Shown: positions 47,693 to 58,708, numbered from the stretch's first letter. The stretch: 64,000 nucleotides of DNA from Vreelandella salicampi (GCF_013415105.1 NZ_JACCDF010000001.1:1-64000); one strand, 5' to 3'. Notes: a model not told the origin generated them from the letters alone. Translations and numbers: made by a program.

Positions 47693-48979
47693 TCAGAAAT
47701 TTCCTTTGAACCAGCCCTTAATTTTCACTAATGGCGAGCTGTCACCTTTTATTTCGCGTCGCGCTCCATCATGGCGACCACCAACGGACCCCTTCATACT
47801 TTGACCCTCACGCTGATGTCCGTGACGTGCTTCTTGCAAAGCGTAGTGCAATAACCCCACTCCCGTCGCGTAAATTGGGTTACGAACCACATCGGAGAGC
47901 CCTTTTACATTTTGTGGGCAGGCAATACGCACTGGCATATGGAAAATTTCCTCAGCCAGTTCGCTAACCCCTTCCATCCGCGAGGTGCCGCCGGTTAGGA
48001 CGATCCCGGCTGCCACCATATCCTCATAACCACTACGGCGTAGTTCGTCGCGCACCAGTGTAAACAACTCTTCGTAACGAGGCTCTACCACCTCGGCCAG
48101 CGCTTGACGAGATAAATCCCGTGCGGGGCGATCACCTACGCTGGGTACTTTTATCATTTCATCGCTTGCCGCAAGTTGAGTCAATGCGCAAGCATATTTC
48201 ACCTTGATCTCTTCAGCATGTTGTGTGGGCGTGCGTAGCGCCATCGCGATATCGTTTGTCACCTGGTCGCCCGCGATAGGAATCACGGCCGTGTGCCGAA
48301 TCGCACCTTCGGTAAAAATCGCCATGTCGGTGGTACCACCACCAATATCGACCATACAAACGCCTAGTTCGCGCTCATCCTCGGTTAATACCGCCATGCT
48401 GGAGGCGAGCTGTTCAAGAATAATCGCGTCAACTTCAAGGCCACAGCGACGTACACACTTTTCAATATTCTGCACGGCATTGAGCGCCGCGGTGACTAAG
48501 TGGACCTGGGCCTCAAGACGCACGCCTGACATACCCAGGGGCTCACGAATACCGCCTTGCGCGTCAATCGCAAATTCTTGAGGCAGAACATGTAAGACGC
48601 GCTGCCCTTCAGAAATAGCCCGCGCGCGCGCCGAGTCGATCACACGATCAATATCTGAGGTCGTGACTTCACGCTCTTTAATCGCAACGACGCCATCTGA
48701 ATTCATCGAGCTAATGTGACTACCCGCGACACCAACATAAACCGAATGAATATCGCACCCAGCCATGAGTTCTGCTTCTTCCACGGCGCGCTGAATCGAT
48801 TGCACCGTGGATTCAATATTAATCACCACGCCACGCTTCATCCCTCGCGACGGGTGTGCACCGATGCCGGCGATCTCGATACCGCCATCATCCGTCGGCT
48901 GCCCGACAATAGCGACTACCTTGGACGTACCAATGTCCAACCCGACCACCATATTGGATGCGTTAGGTGAACCTGCCAT
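47693..48979 (-). CDS. ftsA: Cell division protein FtsA
   Basis: The actin-like membrane tether of FtsZ. The 428-aa protein has the phosphate-binding VVGLDIGTSKVVAIVG near residue 10, the VDIGGGTTDMA motif, and VLTGGTSRMEG. A C-terminal amphipathic helix (KIKGWFKGNF) anchors it in the membrane. The start at 48979 has AGGAG 12 bases upstream, and the alternative longer frame has no support. The gene is separated from ftsQ by 349 bases, far more than in most dcw clusters. Confidence 0.96.
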   Translation of the reverse strand: MAGSPNASNMVVGLDIGTSKVVAIVGQPTDDGGIEIAGIGAHPSRGMKRGVVINIESTVQSIQRAVEEAELMAGCDIHSVYVGVAGSHISSMNSDGVVAIKEREVTTSDIDRVIDSARARAISEGQRVLHVLPQEFAIDAQGGIREPLGMSGVRLEAQVHLVTAALNAVQNIEKCVRRCGLEVDAIILEQLASSMAVLTEDERELGVCMVDIGGGTTDMAIFTEGAIRHTAVIPIAGDQVTNDIAMALRTPTQHAEEIKVKYACALTQLAASDEMIKVPSVGDRPARDLSRQALAEVVEPRYEELFTLVRDELRRSGYEDMVAAGIVLTGGTSRMEGVSELAEEIFHMPVRIACPQNVKGLSDVVRNPIYATGVGLLHYALQEARHGHQREGQSMKGSVGGRHDGARREIKGDSSPLVKIKGWFKGNF

Positions 48980-49089
48980 GAGTCGGGATATCTCCTTATC
49001 GCTACACGTTACAAAACAGTTAAAAGCACTATTTAAACCAAATGGCAATATCCGCCACCAAGATTAGTGATGTCTATACAAAAATGCAT

Positions 49090-49098
49090 AGTATATCA
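49090..49098 (-). promoter_or_regulatory. Candidate extended -10 promoter for ftsAZ
   Basis: The minus strand reads TGATATACT, an extended -10 element (TGn-TATACT) without a clear -35. It would start transcription near 49083, about 100 bases before ftsA. It lies in the AT-rich 349-bp spacer 48980-49328, which holds no gene. Confidence 0.35.
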
Positions 49099-49270
49099 GT
49101 GGCGCGGATATAACGATCCTTATTCGCCACAATACTGCTCTAGCGTCATAATTTAAAGCCCAAATATGGTGGCTTCCACGTTGGCAACCACTTACTTTTA
49201 CGCTGACCTTACTTTGACTGTACGCAAATAGATTCAAGTGGTGTATGGAAATACAAACATAGTAGTGAAT

Positions 49271-49297
49271 AAAAAGCGTCCTGAAATAGCATCAGGA
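49271..49297 (-). terminator. Weak terminator after ftsQ
   Basis: On the minus strand TCCTGA, a seven-base loop and TCAGGA form a short stem followed by CGCTTTTT, 32 bases past the ftsQ stop. It could separate ftsQ transcripts from ftsAZ. Confidence 0.4.
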
Positions 49298-49328
49298 GAC
49301 ATTATTTACTGATCGCATTAATTCGGCG

Positions 49329-50051
49329 TTACTCTTTTTCTAATGTTTCAAATGTTTCTTCGCCGTGCCACGAAACCGCCACCCCATTGGGGTAACGCAG
49401 GTCAATATAGCGAATAGTGTCATTAAAGCGGTGTAATTCGCGTTGCCACGAGGCCGCTAGTCGCGCTAAGCGAATATCATGCTGGCGACGGCCTAGCATA
49501 ATCCACGTATCGTCATTAACCTGCAACCGCCAAGCCCCACGTGGCTCAAGGCGAAGCTGATGTAACGCCAGCGACAAGCGCGAAAAACGCAGTTCAAGCG
49601 ACTGATAATAATCCAGCACTTCTTCACTGCTGCCTGCCGGCCCTGCCAAGTCTGGCAGTTTATCCGGCGCCTCCAGCGGGGCAAAGGCAAAGGGCTCGCC
49701 TTCGGGGTTTAATAAGTACTCATCATTCCAGCGTGCGATGGGTTCCTGCTCAATTAACTCAAACACTAAGCTATTGGGCCACTGCCGCGAAACACGAGCC
49801 TCATAAAGCCAGCCGATATCGAGCACACCTTCCCTTAATTCGCCTAGATCCACCGAAAGCCACGTCGCATTACGCACCAACGGCGCTAACTGGGTGCGCA
49901 AATACTCGGCGCTGACGTAATCCCACTCCCCGCGGATGGAGACCCGCTCCACCGGCCGGTCTAGCCATAGCCACAGGGCTCGTCCGCCGGCACCGACAAG
50001 TAGCACCAATAATAGCAGGCCAAGCCAAGCGTTACGCCGTTTCATGACCAT
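49329..50051 (-). CDS. ftsQ: Cell division protein FtsQ
   Basis: A 240-aa bitopic inner-membrane protein. A short basic N-terminus (MVMKRRNAW) is followed by one membrane helix (about residues 9-28), a POTRA domain (VERVSIRGEWDYVSAEYLRTQL) and the beta domain with WPNSLVFELIEQEPIARWND. It bridges FtsL/FtsB and early division proteins. It overlaps the end of ddlB by 20 bases. The ATG two codons later is an equally possible start. Confidence 0.94.
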   Translation of the reverse strand: MVMKRRNAWLGLLLLVLLVGAGGRALWLWLDRPVERVSIRGEWDYVSAEYLRTQLAPLVRNATWLSVDLGELREGVLDIGWLYEARVSRQWPNSLVFELIEQEPIARWNDEYLLNPEGEPFAFAPLEAPDKLPDLAGPAGSSEEVLDYYQSLELRFSRLSLALHQLRLEPRGAWRLQVNDDTWIMLGRRQHDIRLARLAASWQRELHRFNDTIRYIDLRYPNGVAVSWHGEETFETLEKE

Positions 50052-51000
50052 CCGATGCAGAGGCGTTTGGCCGCTCGGCGGTGGTCAAAATAGCCACGAC
50101 CAGCTGGTCAAAACTAATGCCCGCGTAATCTGCCGCTTGAGGTACCAGACTATGGTCTGTCATCCCCGGGACGGTATTGACTTCTAGCAGCCAAAACTTG
50201 CCTTCGCCATCGCGCATCACATCAACACGCCCCCACCCGGAGCCGCCAATCGCTTCGAAAGCTCGCTGGCAAAGCGCAGAAAGCGCTTTCTCGTCTGCCG
50301 CCGACAAGCCGCAGGGCAGATGGTACTGCGTGGTATTGGAAAGATACTTGGCTTCGTAGTCATAAAACCCGCCAGGGACTTCCACCCGAATCGCAGGCAG
50401 GGCGCTATCACCGAGCAGCGCCACCGTATACTCTTCGCCCACGATAAAACGCTCGGCCATGACCTGAGCATCAAAGCGTGCTGCCTCACGATAAGCCGAT
50501 ATCAGCTCGGCTTTCGAACGCACAATATTAATCCCGAGGGTCGAGCCTTCATGCACCGGTTTAACTATCAGTGGAAGCCCCAAACGCTCGGCCACGCCAT
50601 CCCAATCTGAATGCTCGTCCAGAATAATGCTTTCCGGTGTTGGCAGGTTCAGGGCTTGCCAGACAAACTTGGTGCGTTGTTTGTCCATGCCTAGCGCGGA
50701 CGCCATCACACCGCTACCTGTGTAAGGAATATCCAGCAATTCAAGCGCGCCTTGTAGCGAGCCGTCTTCACCGCCACGCCCATGTAATGCAATGAACACT
50801 TTATCCGGTGCTAACTGCTCCAACCCGGTCAAGCCACGTTCATGCGGATCGTAACCCACCACGTTGATACCTTGGCGCTCAAGCGCGGCTAATACGGCCG
50901 CCCCGCTTTTTAGCGAGACCTCACGCTCTGACGAGGTGCCGCCATACACCACAACGACACTCTCTTGCGGCATTTTTTGGGCCGACAACGGTTCACTCAC
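50032..51000 (-). CDS. ddlB: D-alanine--D-alanine ligase B
   Basis: Joins two D-Ala for the peptidoglycan stem. The 322-aa ATP-grasp enzyme has [17 protein letters not shown], the [12 protein letters not shown] substrate loop, [15 protein letters not shown] and [17 protein letters not shown]. It starts with GTG, overlapping the murC stop as GTGA, and is followed by ftsQ. Confidence 0.96.
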   Translation of the reverse strand: MSEPLSAQKMPQESVVVVYGGTSSEREVSLKSGAAVLAALERQGINVVGYDPHERGLTGLEQLAPDKVFIALHGRGGEDGSLQGALELLDIPYTGSGVMASALGMDKQRTKFVWQALNLPTPESIILDEHSDWDGVAERLGLPLIVKPVHEGSTLGINIVRSKAELISAYREAARFDAQVMAERFIVGEEYTVALLGDSALPAIRVEVPGGFYDYEAKYLSNTTQYHLPCGLSAADEKALSALCQRAFEAIGGSGWGRVDVMRDGEGKFWLLEVNTVPGMTDHSLVPQAADYAGISFDQLVVAILTTAERPNASASDGHETA

Positions 51001-52463
51001 AGCACCACCTCATCAAATGAAAGCTTCGCCTGCGCAAGACGCAAAGCGATACCACCCACATCCCCGGCCCCTTGTGTTATCAAAATATCACCCGGGCGCA
51101 GCACATTTGTTAATAATCCTGGCAGCTCTTTCTTGTCTTCGACAAAGAGGGGGTCAACATCGCCACGCTGACGGATAGAACCGGCAAGCGTACGCCCCTC
51201 GGCGCCGGGAATCACCGCTTCCCCGGCGCTGTAGACATCCAACAGCACGAGGGTATCGACCTGCGAAAGCACGCGGACAAAATCTTCGTAAAGATCGCGC
51301 GTACGGGTATAGCGGTGTGGCTGATAAAGCATGACTAATCGCCTATCCGGCCAACCGGCACGCACCGCTTGAATGATCATGTCCACTTCGCGGGGATGGT
51401 GGCCATAGTCATCCACCAGCATGATTTCGCCATCGTTACGCGGTGCGGAGAAATCGCCATGAACCTGAAAGCGCCGCCCCACGCCGGCAAAGCTTGAAAG
51501 CCCGCGCTGAATCGCGGTATCGCTCACCCCGGCATCGGTCGCCACCACGATGGCGGCCATTGCATTGAGCGCATTGTGACGCCCCGGCATCGCTAAGCGA
51601 ACGCTTAGTGGCTCGGCGCCATCCGGGCGCAGCGCAGTAAACGTTACCTCACCGCCGTGCTGGGAAAAATCGACGATGCGGTAATCTGCATCCTCCTCAA
51701 ACCCATAGGTGACAAACTGCCGCTTCACTTGATCACACAGCTTGCGAACATGCGGGTCATCGATACACAACACAGCGAGCCCATAAAACGGCAAGTTGTG
51801 CAGGAATTCGATAAACGTGCTTTTTAAGCGCTCAAAGTCCCCGCCGTAGGTAGCCATATGATCGGCATCGATATTGGTCACAATCGATACCATGGGCTGA
51901 AGGTGCAAAAACGAGGCATCCGATTCATCCGCTTCCGCCACGAGATAGTCGCCTTCCCCAAGACGCGCATTAGTACCCGCACTGGTCAATTTGCCGCCAA
52001 TAACAAAAGTGGGGTCAAGCCCGCCTTCGGCGAGCAGCGTCGCGGTAATGCTCGTGGTGGTGGTTTTACCGTGAGTGCCGGCCACCGCGATACCGTGACG
52101 AAAGCGCATCAGTTCGGCGAGCATTTCCGCCCGGCGAACGACGGGCACGCGATGCTCGTGAGCCCAGTCGATTTCAGGGTTAGTCGCATCAACAGCGCTA
52201 GAGACCACGACCACATCGGCGCCTTCAACGTGTTCACGGGCATGGTCAATGGCGACGTTAACACCGCACTGACGCAATCGCTCGACAACCGGCGATTCCT
52301 TAAGATCACTACCGCTAACTTGATAGCCTTGATTTGCCAACACTTCGGCAATGCCGCACATGCCGGCGCCACCAATACCCACGAAGTGAATCCGTTGAAT
52401 TCGGCGCATACCGGGGCCGCTGACGCGGCGTGAATGGCGGGCTTTGGGCGTCGTTTCAGTCAC
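50997..52463 (-). CDS. murC: UDP-N-acetylmuramate--L-alanine ligase
   Basis: Adds L-Ala to UDP-MurNAc. The 488-aa protein has the Rossmann motif [18 protein letters not shown] near residue 24, the ATP loop [13 protein letters not shown] and [10 protein letters not shown]. The start is a GTG at 52461-52463 with AAGGAG 7 bases upstream. It overlaps the end of murG by eight bases, and a longer frame to 52484 is not supported. Confidence 0.95.
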   Translation of the reverse strand: MTETTPKARHSRRVSGPGMRRIQRIHFVGIGGAGMCGIAEVLANQGYQVSGSDLKESPVVERLRQCGVNVAIDHAREHVEGADVVVVSSAVDATNPEIDWAHEHRVPVVRRAEMLAELMRFRHGIAVAGTHGKTTTTSITATLLAEGGLDPTFVIGGKLTSAGTNARLGEGDYLVAEADESDASFLHLQPMVSIVTNIDADHMATYGGDFERLKSTFIEFLHNLPFYGLAVLCIDDPHVRKLCDQVKRQFVTYGFEEDADYRIVDFSQHGGEVTFTALRPDGAEPLSVRLAMPGRHNALNAMAAIVVATDAGVSDTAIQRGLSSFAGVGRRFQVHGDFSAPRNDGEIMLVDDYGHHPREVDMIIQAVRAGWPDRRLVMLYQPHRYTRTRDLYEDFVRVLSQVDTLVLLDVYSAGEAVIPGAEGRTLAGSIRQRGDVDPLFVEDKKELPGLLTNVLRPGDILITQGAGDVGGIALRLAQAKLSFDEVVL

Positions 52464-53550
52464 GCGCACTCTCCTTCTGGGCAAGCGTTAAACAGCCTTG
52501 CATCAACCGCTCGGTCGAATCGAGATAGGCGGCCTGACGCGCCTTTGCTGCCATCTCGGCCAGCGTGTCAGGACGCAGTAAGTCATTAAGCGCTTGGGTA
52601 AGCCGCGCCTCGGTCAACTCAGACTGGACCACACAAACAGCGGCTTGCGTATCGACCAGCGCTTGCGCATTAATCCGTTGATGGTCATCCACTGCAAACG
52701 GAAACGGCACAAACAGCGCGGGCTTGGCTGCCACCGCTAACTCCGCCACAGTGAGGGCTCCCGAGCGGCAAACCACAAGGTCAGCCCATTCGTAAGCCGC
52801 CGCCATATCATCGATAAAGGGACTTACCTTGGACTCGACATTCTGTGCGCGATAGGCGCTCTGGGTGGCTTCTTCACGGTTTTTACCCGCCTGATGCCAC
52901 ACATCTGGGCGCTTTTCTGGCGTCATTTTCGCAAGCGCAAGCGGTAGACGTTCATTGAGCGCGACGGCCCCCAACGAGCCACCCACCACTAACAGACGCA
53001 AGCGGCGCTTGCACATTTCATCCGCCTGGCGCGGTGTTTCACCCAGTGCTGCAATATCGTCACGTACGGGGTTACCAATAACCTCGGCGCGCTGACCAAA
53101 GGCCTGCGGAAACGCGGCGTAAGTTTTCTTCGCCAAACGTGACAAGGCGCGGTTGGTGAGCCCGGCGATGGCGTTTTGCTCGTGGATGACAAGTGGGATA
53201 CGCCCCAACCACGCGGCAATACCGCCGGGGCCACTGGCAAAGCCACCCAACCCCACCACCACATCAGGTCGAAAACGGCGCATGATAGCGCGCGCCTGCC
53301 ATACGGCGCGGCTGATATTGATCGGCGCTGTCAGCCAGCCGGTCACGCCGTTGCCACGCAGCCCGCTGATACGCAATTGATGTAACGTAATACCTGCCTC
53401 GGGCACCAATTGGTTTTCAATACCTCGCGGGCTGCCTAACCACTGAACCTCTACATTTTGCGCCTTCAGCGCCTTAGCCAACGAAAGCGCCGGGATAACA
53501 TGGCCACCGGTGCCTCCTGCCATGATTAATACGCGTCGACATGCTGTCAT
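52456..53550 (-). CDS. murG: Undecaprenyldiphospho-muramoylpentapeptide GlcNAc transferase
   Basis: Converts lipid I to lipid II at the inner face of the membrane. The 364-aa GT28 enzyme has [18 protein letters not shown] at the N-terminus, [27 protein letters not shown] and [31 protein letters not shown] in the UDP-GlcNAc domain. AAGGAG lies 10 bases before the ATG. Confidence 0.96.
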   Translation of the reverse strand: MTACRRVLIMAGGTGGHVIPALSLAKALKAQNVEVQWLGSPRGIENQLVPEAGITLHQLRISGLRGNGVTGWLTAPINISRAVWQARAIMRRFRPDVVVGLGGFASGPGGIAAWLGRIPLVIHEQNAIAGLTNRALSRLAKKTYAAFPQAFGQRAEVIGNPVRDDIAALGETPRQADEMCKRRLRLLVVGGSLGAVALNERLPLALAKMTPEKRPDVWHQAGKNREEATQSAYRAQNVESKVSPFIDDMAAAYEWADLVVCRSGALTVAELAVAAKPALFVPFPFAVDDHQRINAQALVDTQAAVCVVQSELTEARLTQALNDLLRPDTLAEMAAKARQAAYLDSTERLMQGCLTLAQKESARD

Positions 53551-53583
53551 CGTCTCGCGGCTCCTTGGTTCTGTTTAGCAGCC

Positions 53584-53627
53584 ACTTGTTCTTAGCTACT
53601 TAGTTCTTAGCTACTTAGTTCTTAGCT
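53584..53627. repeat. Three tandem 15-bp repeats between ftsW and murG
   Basis: ACTTAGTTCTTAGCT occurs twice in a row after a one-base-shorter first copy (ACTTGTTCTTAGCT). The array fills most of the 76-base ftsW-murG spacer and runs into the ftsW stop codon. Confidence 0.9.
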
Positions 53628-54811
53628 TACGAAAGGCGCGGCTCTCGACGTGCTTTATAAGGTGTCGGTTTACGCCGCGGCTGCCGTCGAGTTTCGACAT
53701 CGGTGCGCAGCAATAGGCCGATCATAATGGCCGTTACCAGTAGGCTAGACCCCCCATAGCTAATCAGCGGCAGGGTCAGCCCTTTGGTAGGCAGCAGGCC
53801 GGAGCTTACTGCCATGTTAATAAAAGCCTGTGCGGCAATGATAAAGCTAAATCCGTAGCTCACGTAGGCACCAAACAAGTGCCCGGCTAGCTCGGCACGC
53901 CGCGCTACCAGCAGTGCTCGTATAATCAGCAGCGTAAAGAGCAATACCAGGCTAATGGCACCGATCATGCCGAGTTCTTCCGCTATCACGGCAAAAATAA
54001 AGTCCGTATGCGCTTCGGGTAGATAGTGAAGCTTCTGCACGCTGTTACCAAGCCCTGTGCCGGTGACATGCCCCCGGCCAAAGGCGATTAGCGCTTGGGT
54101 AAGCTGATACCCCGTGGCAAATTGATCCGCCCAGGGATCAAGAAAGCTCGTCCAACGCGCCAAGCGGTACGGCTCTATGGCCACCATCAACACCGCGCCG
54201 CCGCCTAACAATAGGCCAATCAGCAGCAGCAACAGCATCGACGCGCCCGCCATCACCAACATCCCAATGACGGCGACACTGTAAACAACCGCCCCACCAA
54301 AATCCGGTGCGGCGAGCAACAGCCCCACCGGCAAGGCTAAGACGGCTAGCGGCCGCCATATACTCAACGCTCGACGTCGTAATTCGTAGGTAAAACGCGA
54401 CATAAACGTCGCCAAATAGATAACCAACCCCAGCTTGCCAAACTCAGAGACCTGGATACTCGGAAACGGTCCGGGCAAAGAAATCCAGCGCTTACTGCCG
54501 TTGATTTCTTGGCCAATGAACAAAACTAACACCAGTAGAAAAAGCGTGACGAGCATCAGCAAACCAGCATTTTGCCGCCATGCGTCTAACGGCAGGCTTA
54601 CGACGGCAAGCGTCGCCAACACGGCGACTAAGAGAAAAATGCCGTGCTGGCGTACATAGTGAAAGCTGCTGTCGAGCAAGCCAATCGATGCCGAGCTAAC
54701 CATGACCCAACCCAGTGCCGCCAGCGCTAGCGACGCCATTACGAGCCAAATATCACAGGGCAAATCGCGCGCTGAAAGCGTCGTTTGCCATCGCCAAAGC
54801 CAGCGGGTCAT
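53627..54811 (-). CDS. ftsW: Lipid II glycosyltransferase FtsW (SEDS)
   Basis: The septal peptidoglycan polymerase that pairs with FtsI. The 394-aa polytopic SEDS protein has FGKLGLVIYLATFMSR, PDFGGAVVY, GTGLGNSVQKLHYLPEAHTDF with the catalytic Asp region, and LPLISYGGSSLLV. The start at 54811 has AAGGAG 5 bases upstream and overlaps the murD stop as ATGA. Confidence 0.96.
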   Translation of the reverse strand: MTRWLWRWQTTLSARDLPCDIWLVMASLALAALGWVMVSSASIGLLDSSFHYVRQHGIFLLVAVLATLAVVSLPLDAWRQNAGLLMLVTLFLLVLVLFIGQEINGSKRWISLPGPFPSIQVSEFGKLGLVIYLATFMSRFTYELRRRALSIWRPLAVLALPVGLLLAAPDFGGAVVYSVAVIGMLVMAGASMLLLLLIGLLLGGGAVLMVAIEPYRLARWTSFLDPWADQFATGYQLTQALIAFGRGHVTGTGLGNSVQKLHYLPEAHTDFIFAVIAEELGMIGAISLVLLFTLLIIRALLVARRAELAGHLFGAYVSYGFSFIIAAQAFINMAVSSGLLPTKGLTLPLISYGGSSLLVTAIMIGLLLRTDVETRRQPRRKPTPYKARREPRLS

Positions 54812-56217
54812 GAGCGCTCCTTCACAGCGTTCGCGTGCTCTTCCACCCAGCGGCAAAACACGTCACCACGGCGCTGATAATTAGGAAACTGATCAAGGCT
54901 TGCACACGCAGGCGACAGCAGCACGCAGTCACCTGGTTTGGCAAATCGAGCTACGGCTTCCATCGCCTGGGTTAAATCGGCGTAGTGGTGCGTTTCCACA
55001 TGCGCTTTTAGCGCCACGTCGAGGCGCAGAGCATCGCGCCCGAATAACAACGCTTGGCGTGCATAGGTCGCAAGCGGTGCGGCCAAGGGGGTAAAGTCCG
55101 CGCCTTTGCCATCGCCACCGGCAAGCAAAATAAGTTTGCCACTAAGCGTGGGCCCGATCCCTTCAATCGCCGCCAAGGTTGCCCCGACGTTGGTGCCTTT
55201 AGTGTCATTGACCCAACGAACACCTTTGACAGTTGCAACCACCTCGCTACGATGTTTCAACCCTTTAAACTGGCGCAGTACATCGCACATTGCTTGACGC
55301 TCAAACCCTAGCACCTGGCCCATGGCTAATGCCGTTAACGCATTGAGCTGGTTATGCTGCCCGGCCATTCCTAGCTCGTGCGTGGACAACCAAGGCCTTG
55401 TGCCTTGCATTAAACAAGGGTCTCCGTCGAGCTCGCCTAGCGCCCAGGTATTATCGTCAGGGGTATTTTCTTCAGGGGCATGCCGAGTGAAATATGTGAC
55501 ATGAGCAACGCGATGAGAGGTATCAGGCCAAGTGTTAGGGTCATCGCCATTGACCACCGCATGCTCAGCGGCGAAAAAAACACGCTGCTTAGCTGCGCGA
55601 TAAGCAGCCATGTCACCGTGGCGGTCAAGATGGTCTTCGCAAAAATTAAGAAATGCTGCGCATTTGGCGCCAAGCGTTGGCGTGGTTTCGAGCTGGAAGC
55701 TTGAAAGTTCGAGGATATAAAGCGCTGCATCCGGCTTTTGTACCAAAAGATCAAGCGCTGGCGTGCCCAAATTACCGCCTACCGCCGCGTTAATCCCTGA
55801 GGCCAAAGCCATTTCTCCCAACAGCGTGGTGACGGTCGATTTCGCGTTGGAGCCCGTGATCGCGGCAATCGGTGCCGTAGCGGCGCGCACAAAAAGCGCG
55901 ACTTCCCCGACGACGCGCGGCTCCCCGGAACGCGGGTTGATCTCATCCGCTAATCCGTCAAGGCCGGGGGCACGCGGGTCAATACCAGGACTTACGATCA
56001 CTTCTTCCACTTGGCTAAAATCAAGCTCTGTCAGTGGGCCGCAGTGAATGGCCACATCTGGATAAGCGCGCTTCACTTCATCAAGCCCCGGTGGCTCGGC
56101 TCGCGTATCAGCAATGGCAAAAGGCACGCCGAGACGCGCCAAATGGCGGCAGATAGCACGCCCTGAAACCCCCAATCCCACCACAACGGTGGTGCCTTTT
56201 GGCACGGCTATCATCAT
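54808..56217 (-). CDS. murD: UDP-N-acetylmuramoyl-L-alanine--D-glutamate ligase
   Basis: Adds D-Glu to UDP-MurNAc-Ala. The 469-aa protein has the Rossmann VVVGLGVSGRAICRHL, ATP loop AITGSNAKSTVTTLLGE, the FLNFCEDHLDRHGDMAAYRAAK-type lysine region and LLSPACASLDQFPNYQRRGD. It lies six bases after mraY and overlaps ftsW by four bases. Confidence 0.96.
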   Translation of the reverse strand: MMIAVPKGTTVVVGLGVSGRAICRHLARLGVPFAIADTRAEPPGLDEVKRAYPDVAIHCGPLTELDFSQVEEVIVSPGIDPRAPGLDGLADEINPRSGEPRVVGEVALFVRAATAPIAAITGSNAKSTVTTLLGEMALASGINAAVGGNLGTPALDLLVQKPDAALYILELSSFQLETTPTLGAKCAAFLNFCEDHLDRHGDMAAYRAAKQRVFFAAEHAVVNGDDPNTWPDTSHRVAHVTYFTRHAPEENTPDDNTWALGELDGDPCLMQGTRPWLSTHELGMAGQHNQLNALTALAMGQVLGFERQAMCDVLRQFKGLKHRSEVVATVKGVRWVNDTKGTNVGATLAAIEGIGPTLSGKLILLAGGDGKGADFTPLAAPLATYARQALLFGRDALRLDVALKAHVETHHYADLTQAMEAVARFAKPGDCVLLSPACASLDQFPNYQRRGDVFCRWVEEHANAVKERS

Positions 56218-56223
56218 GGCCCC

Positions 56224-57306
56224 CTAGCGGACTTTTAGCGTGGCCAAGCCAAACAGCACCAACACAACGGTGATAATCCAAAAGCGCACGATAACCCGCG
56301 GCTCGGGCCACCCTTTCAATTCGTAATGGTGGTGCAACGGCGCCATACGGAAGATGCGCCGACCCGTCATCTTGTAGGAGCCAACCTGCAAAATGACCGA
56401 GACAGTCTCAAGAACAAAGATGCCTCCCATAATAAACAGCACAATCTCTTGGCGGACGATGACCGCGACAACACCCAGTGCAGCACCCAGCGCTAGCGCG
56501 CCCACGTCGCCCATAAAGACTTGCGCGGGGTAGGTGTTGAACCATAAAAAACCCAGCCCCGCCCCTGCAATCGTGGCACAGAAAACCGCCAACTCACCGG
56601 TTCCCGCAATGAAGGGAATATGCAAATAGTTGGCAAAAACGGTATTGCCGCTAGTGTAGGCAAAAACGGCAAGCCCCATTGCCACCAAAACGGTAGGCAT
56701 AATGGCAAGACCGTCTAGGCCATCGGTTAAATTCACCGCGTTGGAACTGCCGACAATGACAAAATAGGTTAAGACGATATAAAAAACGCCCAGCGGTATC
56801 ACGATATCTTTAAAAAACGGCACTAAAAGGCTCGTTTCCACCGGCGACGCCGCCGTGAGGTAAAGCACCCCGGCGGCGCCAAGCCCGACGACGGACTGCC
56901 AGAAATACTTCCAGCGTGCCGGTAAGCCGCGCGGGTTTTTCTCTACCACTTTGCGGTAGTCATCCACCCAGCCAATGGCACCGAAGCCCAGCGTCACCCC
57001 GAGCACCACCCAGATATAGTGGTTAGTGAGATCACCCCACAGCAACGTACTCACCGCGATGGCGATTAATATCATCGCCCCGCCCATGGTAGGCGTGCCC
57101 GCTTTAGACAAGTGAGATTGCGGACCGTCATCACGAACCGCTTGACCTATTTGACCTTCCACTAGGCGACGAATCACCCAAGGGCCAAGCCATAAACAGA
57201 GCAGCAGCGCGGTTAGCGATGCTAAAATAACGCGCAGGGTCAGATAGTTAAACACCTGCAAACCCGGCTGATATTGCGTTAGAAAATTCGCCAAATGGAG
57301 TAACAT
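56224..57306 (-). CDS. mraY: Phospho-MurNAc-pentapeptide transferase
   Basis: Transfers phospho-MurNAc-pentapeptide to undecaprenyl phosphate to give lipid I. The 360-aa protein has ten predicted helices and the motifs [23 protein letters not shown] with the Asp pair, [14 protein letters not shown] and [11 protein letters not shown]. It lies between murF and murD as usual. Confidence 0.97.
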   Translation of the reverse strand: MLLHLANFLTQYQPGLQVFNYLTLRVILASLTALLLCLWLGPWVIRRLVEGQIGQAVRDDGPQSHLSKAGTPTMGGAMILIAIAVSTLLWGDLTNHYIWVVLGVTLGFGAIGWVDDYRKVVEKNPRGLPARWKYFWQSVVGLGAAGVLYLTAASPVETSLLVPFFKDIVIPLGVFYIVLTYFVIVGSSNAVNLTDGLDGLAIMPTVLVAMGLAVFAYTSGNTVFANYLHIPFIAGTGELAVFCATIAGAGLGFLWFNTYPAQVFMGDVGALALGAALGVVAVIVRQEIVLFIMGGIFVLETVSVILQVGSYKMTGRRIFRMAPLHHHYELKGWPEPRVIVRFWIITVVLVLFGLATLKVR

Positions 57307-57328
57307 GAACGGCGGTTACCTTATATGG

Positions 57329-58708
57329 TTAACATGAAGTATCTGCTTGTGTAGCGTCATGGCGCAGCGCTTCAACCAGGCGCTCCATGCCAGCACTACG
57401 TGAACCTTTGACCAATAAACTGGCGTTGGGCGGCAACGTGCTCATGAGATACTGCTCTAGCGCCGCATAGTCGTCAAAATGCAGCCCCTTACCAAACGCC
57501 TCACTGGCAGACTTAGCCGCTTCACCCAAGGTCAGCAGCTGATCAACTCCTAGCCTTGCCGCATAAGCCCCTACGTCTGCGTGTAATGCCGACGAATCAG
57601 CCCCCAGCTCCCCCATCGCACCTAAAGCACACCAACGTGGCCCTGGAAAGCACATGAGCGCATCTAGCGCTACTTTTACCGCTCCGGGATTAGCGTTATA
57701 GGAGTCGTCCAACAGCTGCCCGTCTTGTTGATGCGACACTACCTGTAGGCGCCCCGGCAACGTCGATAACGACGACAAACGGGCAACAACCTCATCGCTC
57801 GGCACGGACAGACTCAGCGCGGCGGCTGCCGACGCCAGGGCATTGAGTACATTATGCTCGCCCACCAGCGCCAGGGTCACATGGCCTAACGTTTGCCCTT
57901 TTTTTACAAGCGTAAAAGCATAACGCCCCTGGGCATCACAAGAAAGCGCCTTGGCCGTCACCTCGGCGTCAGGGTGCAGACCGAAACTTATCACTTGCCT
58001 TGGCGCGGCACACTGCTGCCAAAAGTGAAAGTAACGATCATCCCGGTTAAGTACCGCGATACCCTCGGCCGATAAAGCGTGCAGAATTTCGCTTTTGGCC
58101 TGGGCAATTTGCCCCATCCCGCCAAATTCGCCCACGTGCGCACCAGTGACATTGGTAATCACCGCGACCTGGGGCGACGCCAGGGGGGCCGTCCAGGCAA
58201 TTTCACCCAAATGATTGGCACCCAACTCGACGACAGCCGCGCGATGCTCATCGTTTAACCCCAAAAGGGTTAACGGAGCGCCAATGTCGTTATTTAGGTT
58301 TCCATGCGTTGCGTGTACTATGCCATGCGCTTTCAATAGCGCGGCCGTCATCTCTTTTACCGTGGTCTTGCCGCTGTTTCCCGTGATGGCTACCACCGGA
58401 CCCTGCCAGCGCCTTCGCCACGCTTGGGCCAGCAGCCCCAGTGCCAAGCGCGTATCCGCACAGGTAACTTGGGGCAACGGGCAATGTTCATCGCGCTCGG
58501 CTACCAGCGCCGCTACAGCGCCCTGCTCGTACGCCGAAGCGAGAAAGGCGTGGCCGTCAAATCGATCACCTTTAAGGGCGACAAACAAACACCCCGGTAC
58601 GATTTGACGCGAATCCGTCGCTACCGTCGTCACACTAAGCGCGGCATCGCCTGCTGGGCAGTCACCCCCCACCGCAATAGCCACATCATCCAGCGAGAGC
58701 GTTGTCAT
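57329..58708 (-). CDS. murF: UDP-MurNAc-tripeptide--D-Ala-D-Ala ligase
   Basis: Adds the D-Ala-D-Ala dipeptide made by Ddl. The 459-aa protein has VTTVATDSRQIVPGCLFVALKG, the ATP loop AITGNSGKTTVKEM, GANHLGEIAWTA and DDSYNANPGAVKVALD. The ATG overlaps the murE stop as ATGA, so the two ligases are coupled. Confidence 0.96.
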   Translation of the reverse strand: MTTLSLDDVAIAVGGDCPAGDAALSVTTVATDSRQIVPGCLFVALKGDRFDGHAFLASAYEQGAVAALVAERDEHCPLPQVTCADTRLALGLLAQAWRRRWQGPVVAITGNSGKTTVKEMTAALLKAHGIVHATHGNLNNDIGAPLTLLGLNDEHRAAVVELGANHLGEIAWTAPLASPQVAVITNVTGAHVGEFGGMGQIAQAKSEILHALSAEGIAVLNRDDRYFHFWQQCAAPRQVISFGLHPDAEVTAKALSCDAQGRYAFTLVKKGQTLGHVTLALVGEHNVLNALASAAAALSLSVPSDEVVARLSSLSTLPGRLQVVSHQQDGQLLDDSYNANPGAVKVALDALMCFPGPRWCALGAMGELGADSSALHADVGAYAARLGVDQLLTLGEAAKSASEAFGKGLHFDDYAALEQYLMSTLPPNASLLVKGSRSAGMERLVEALRHDATQADTSC

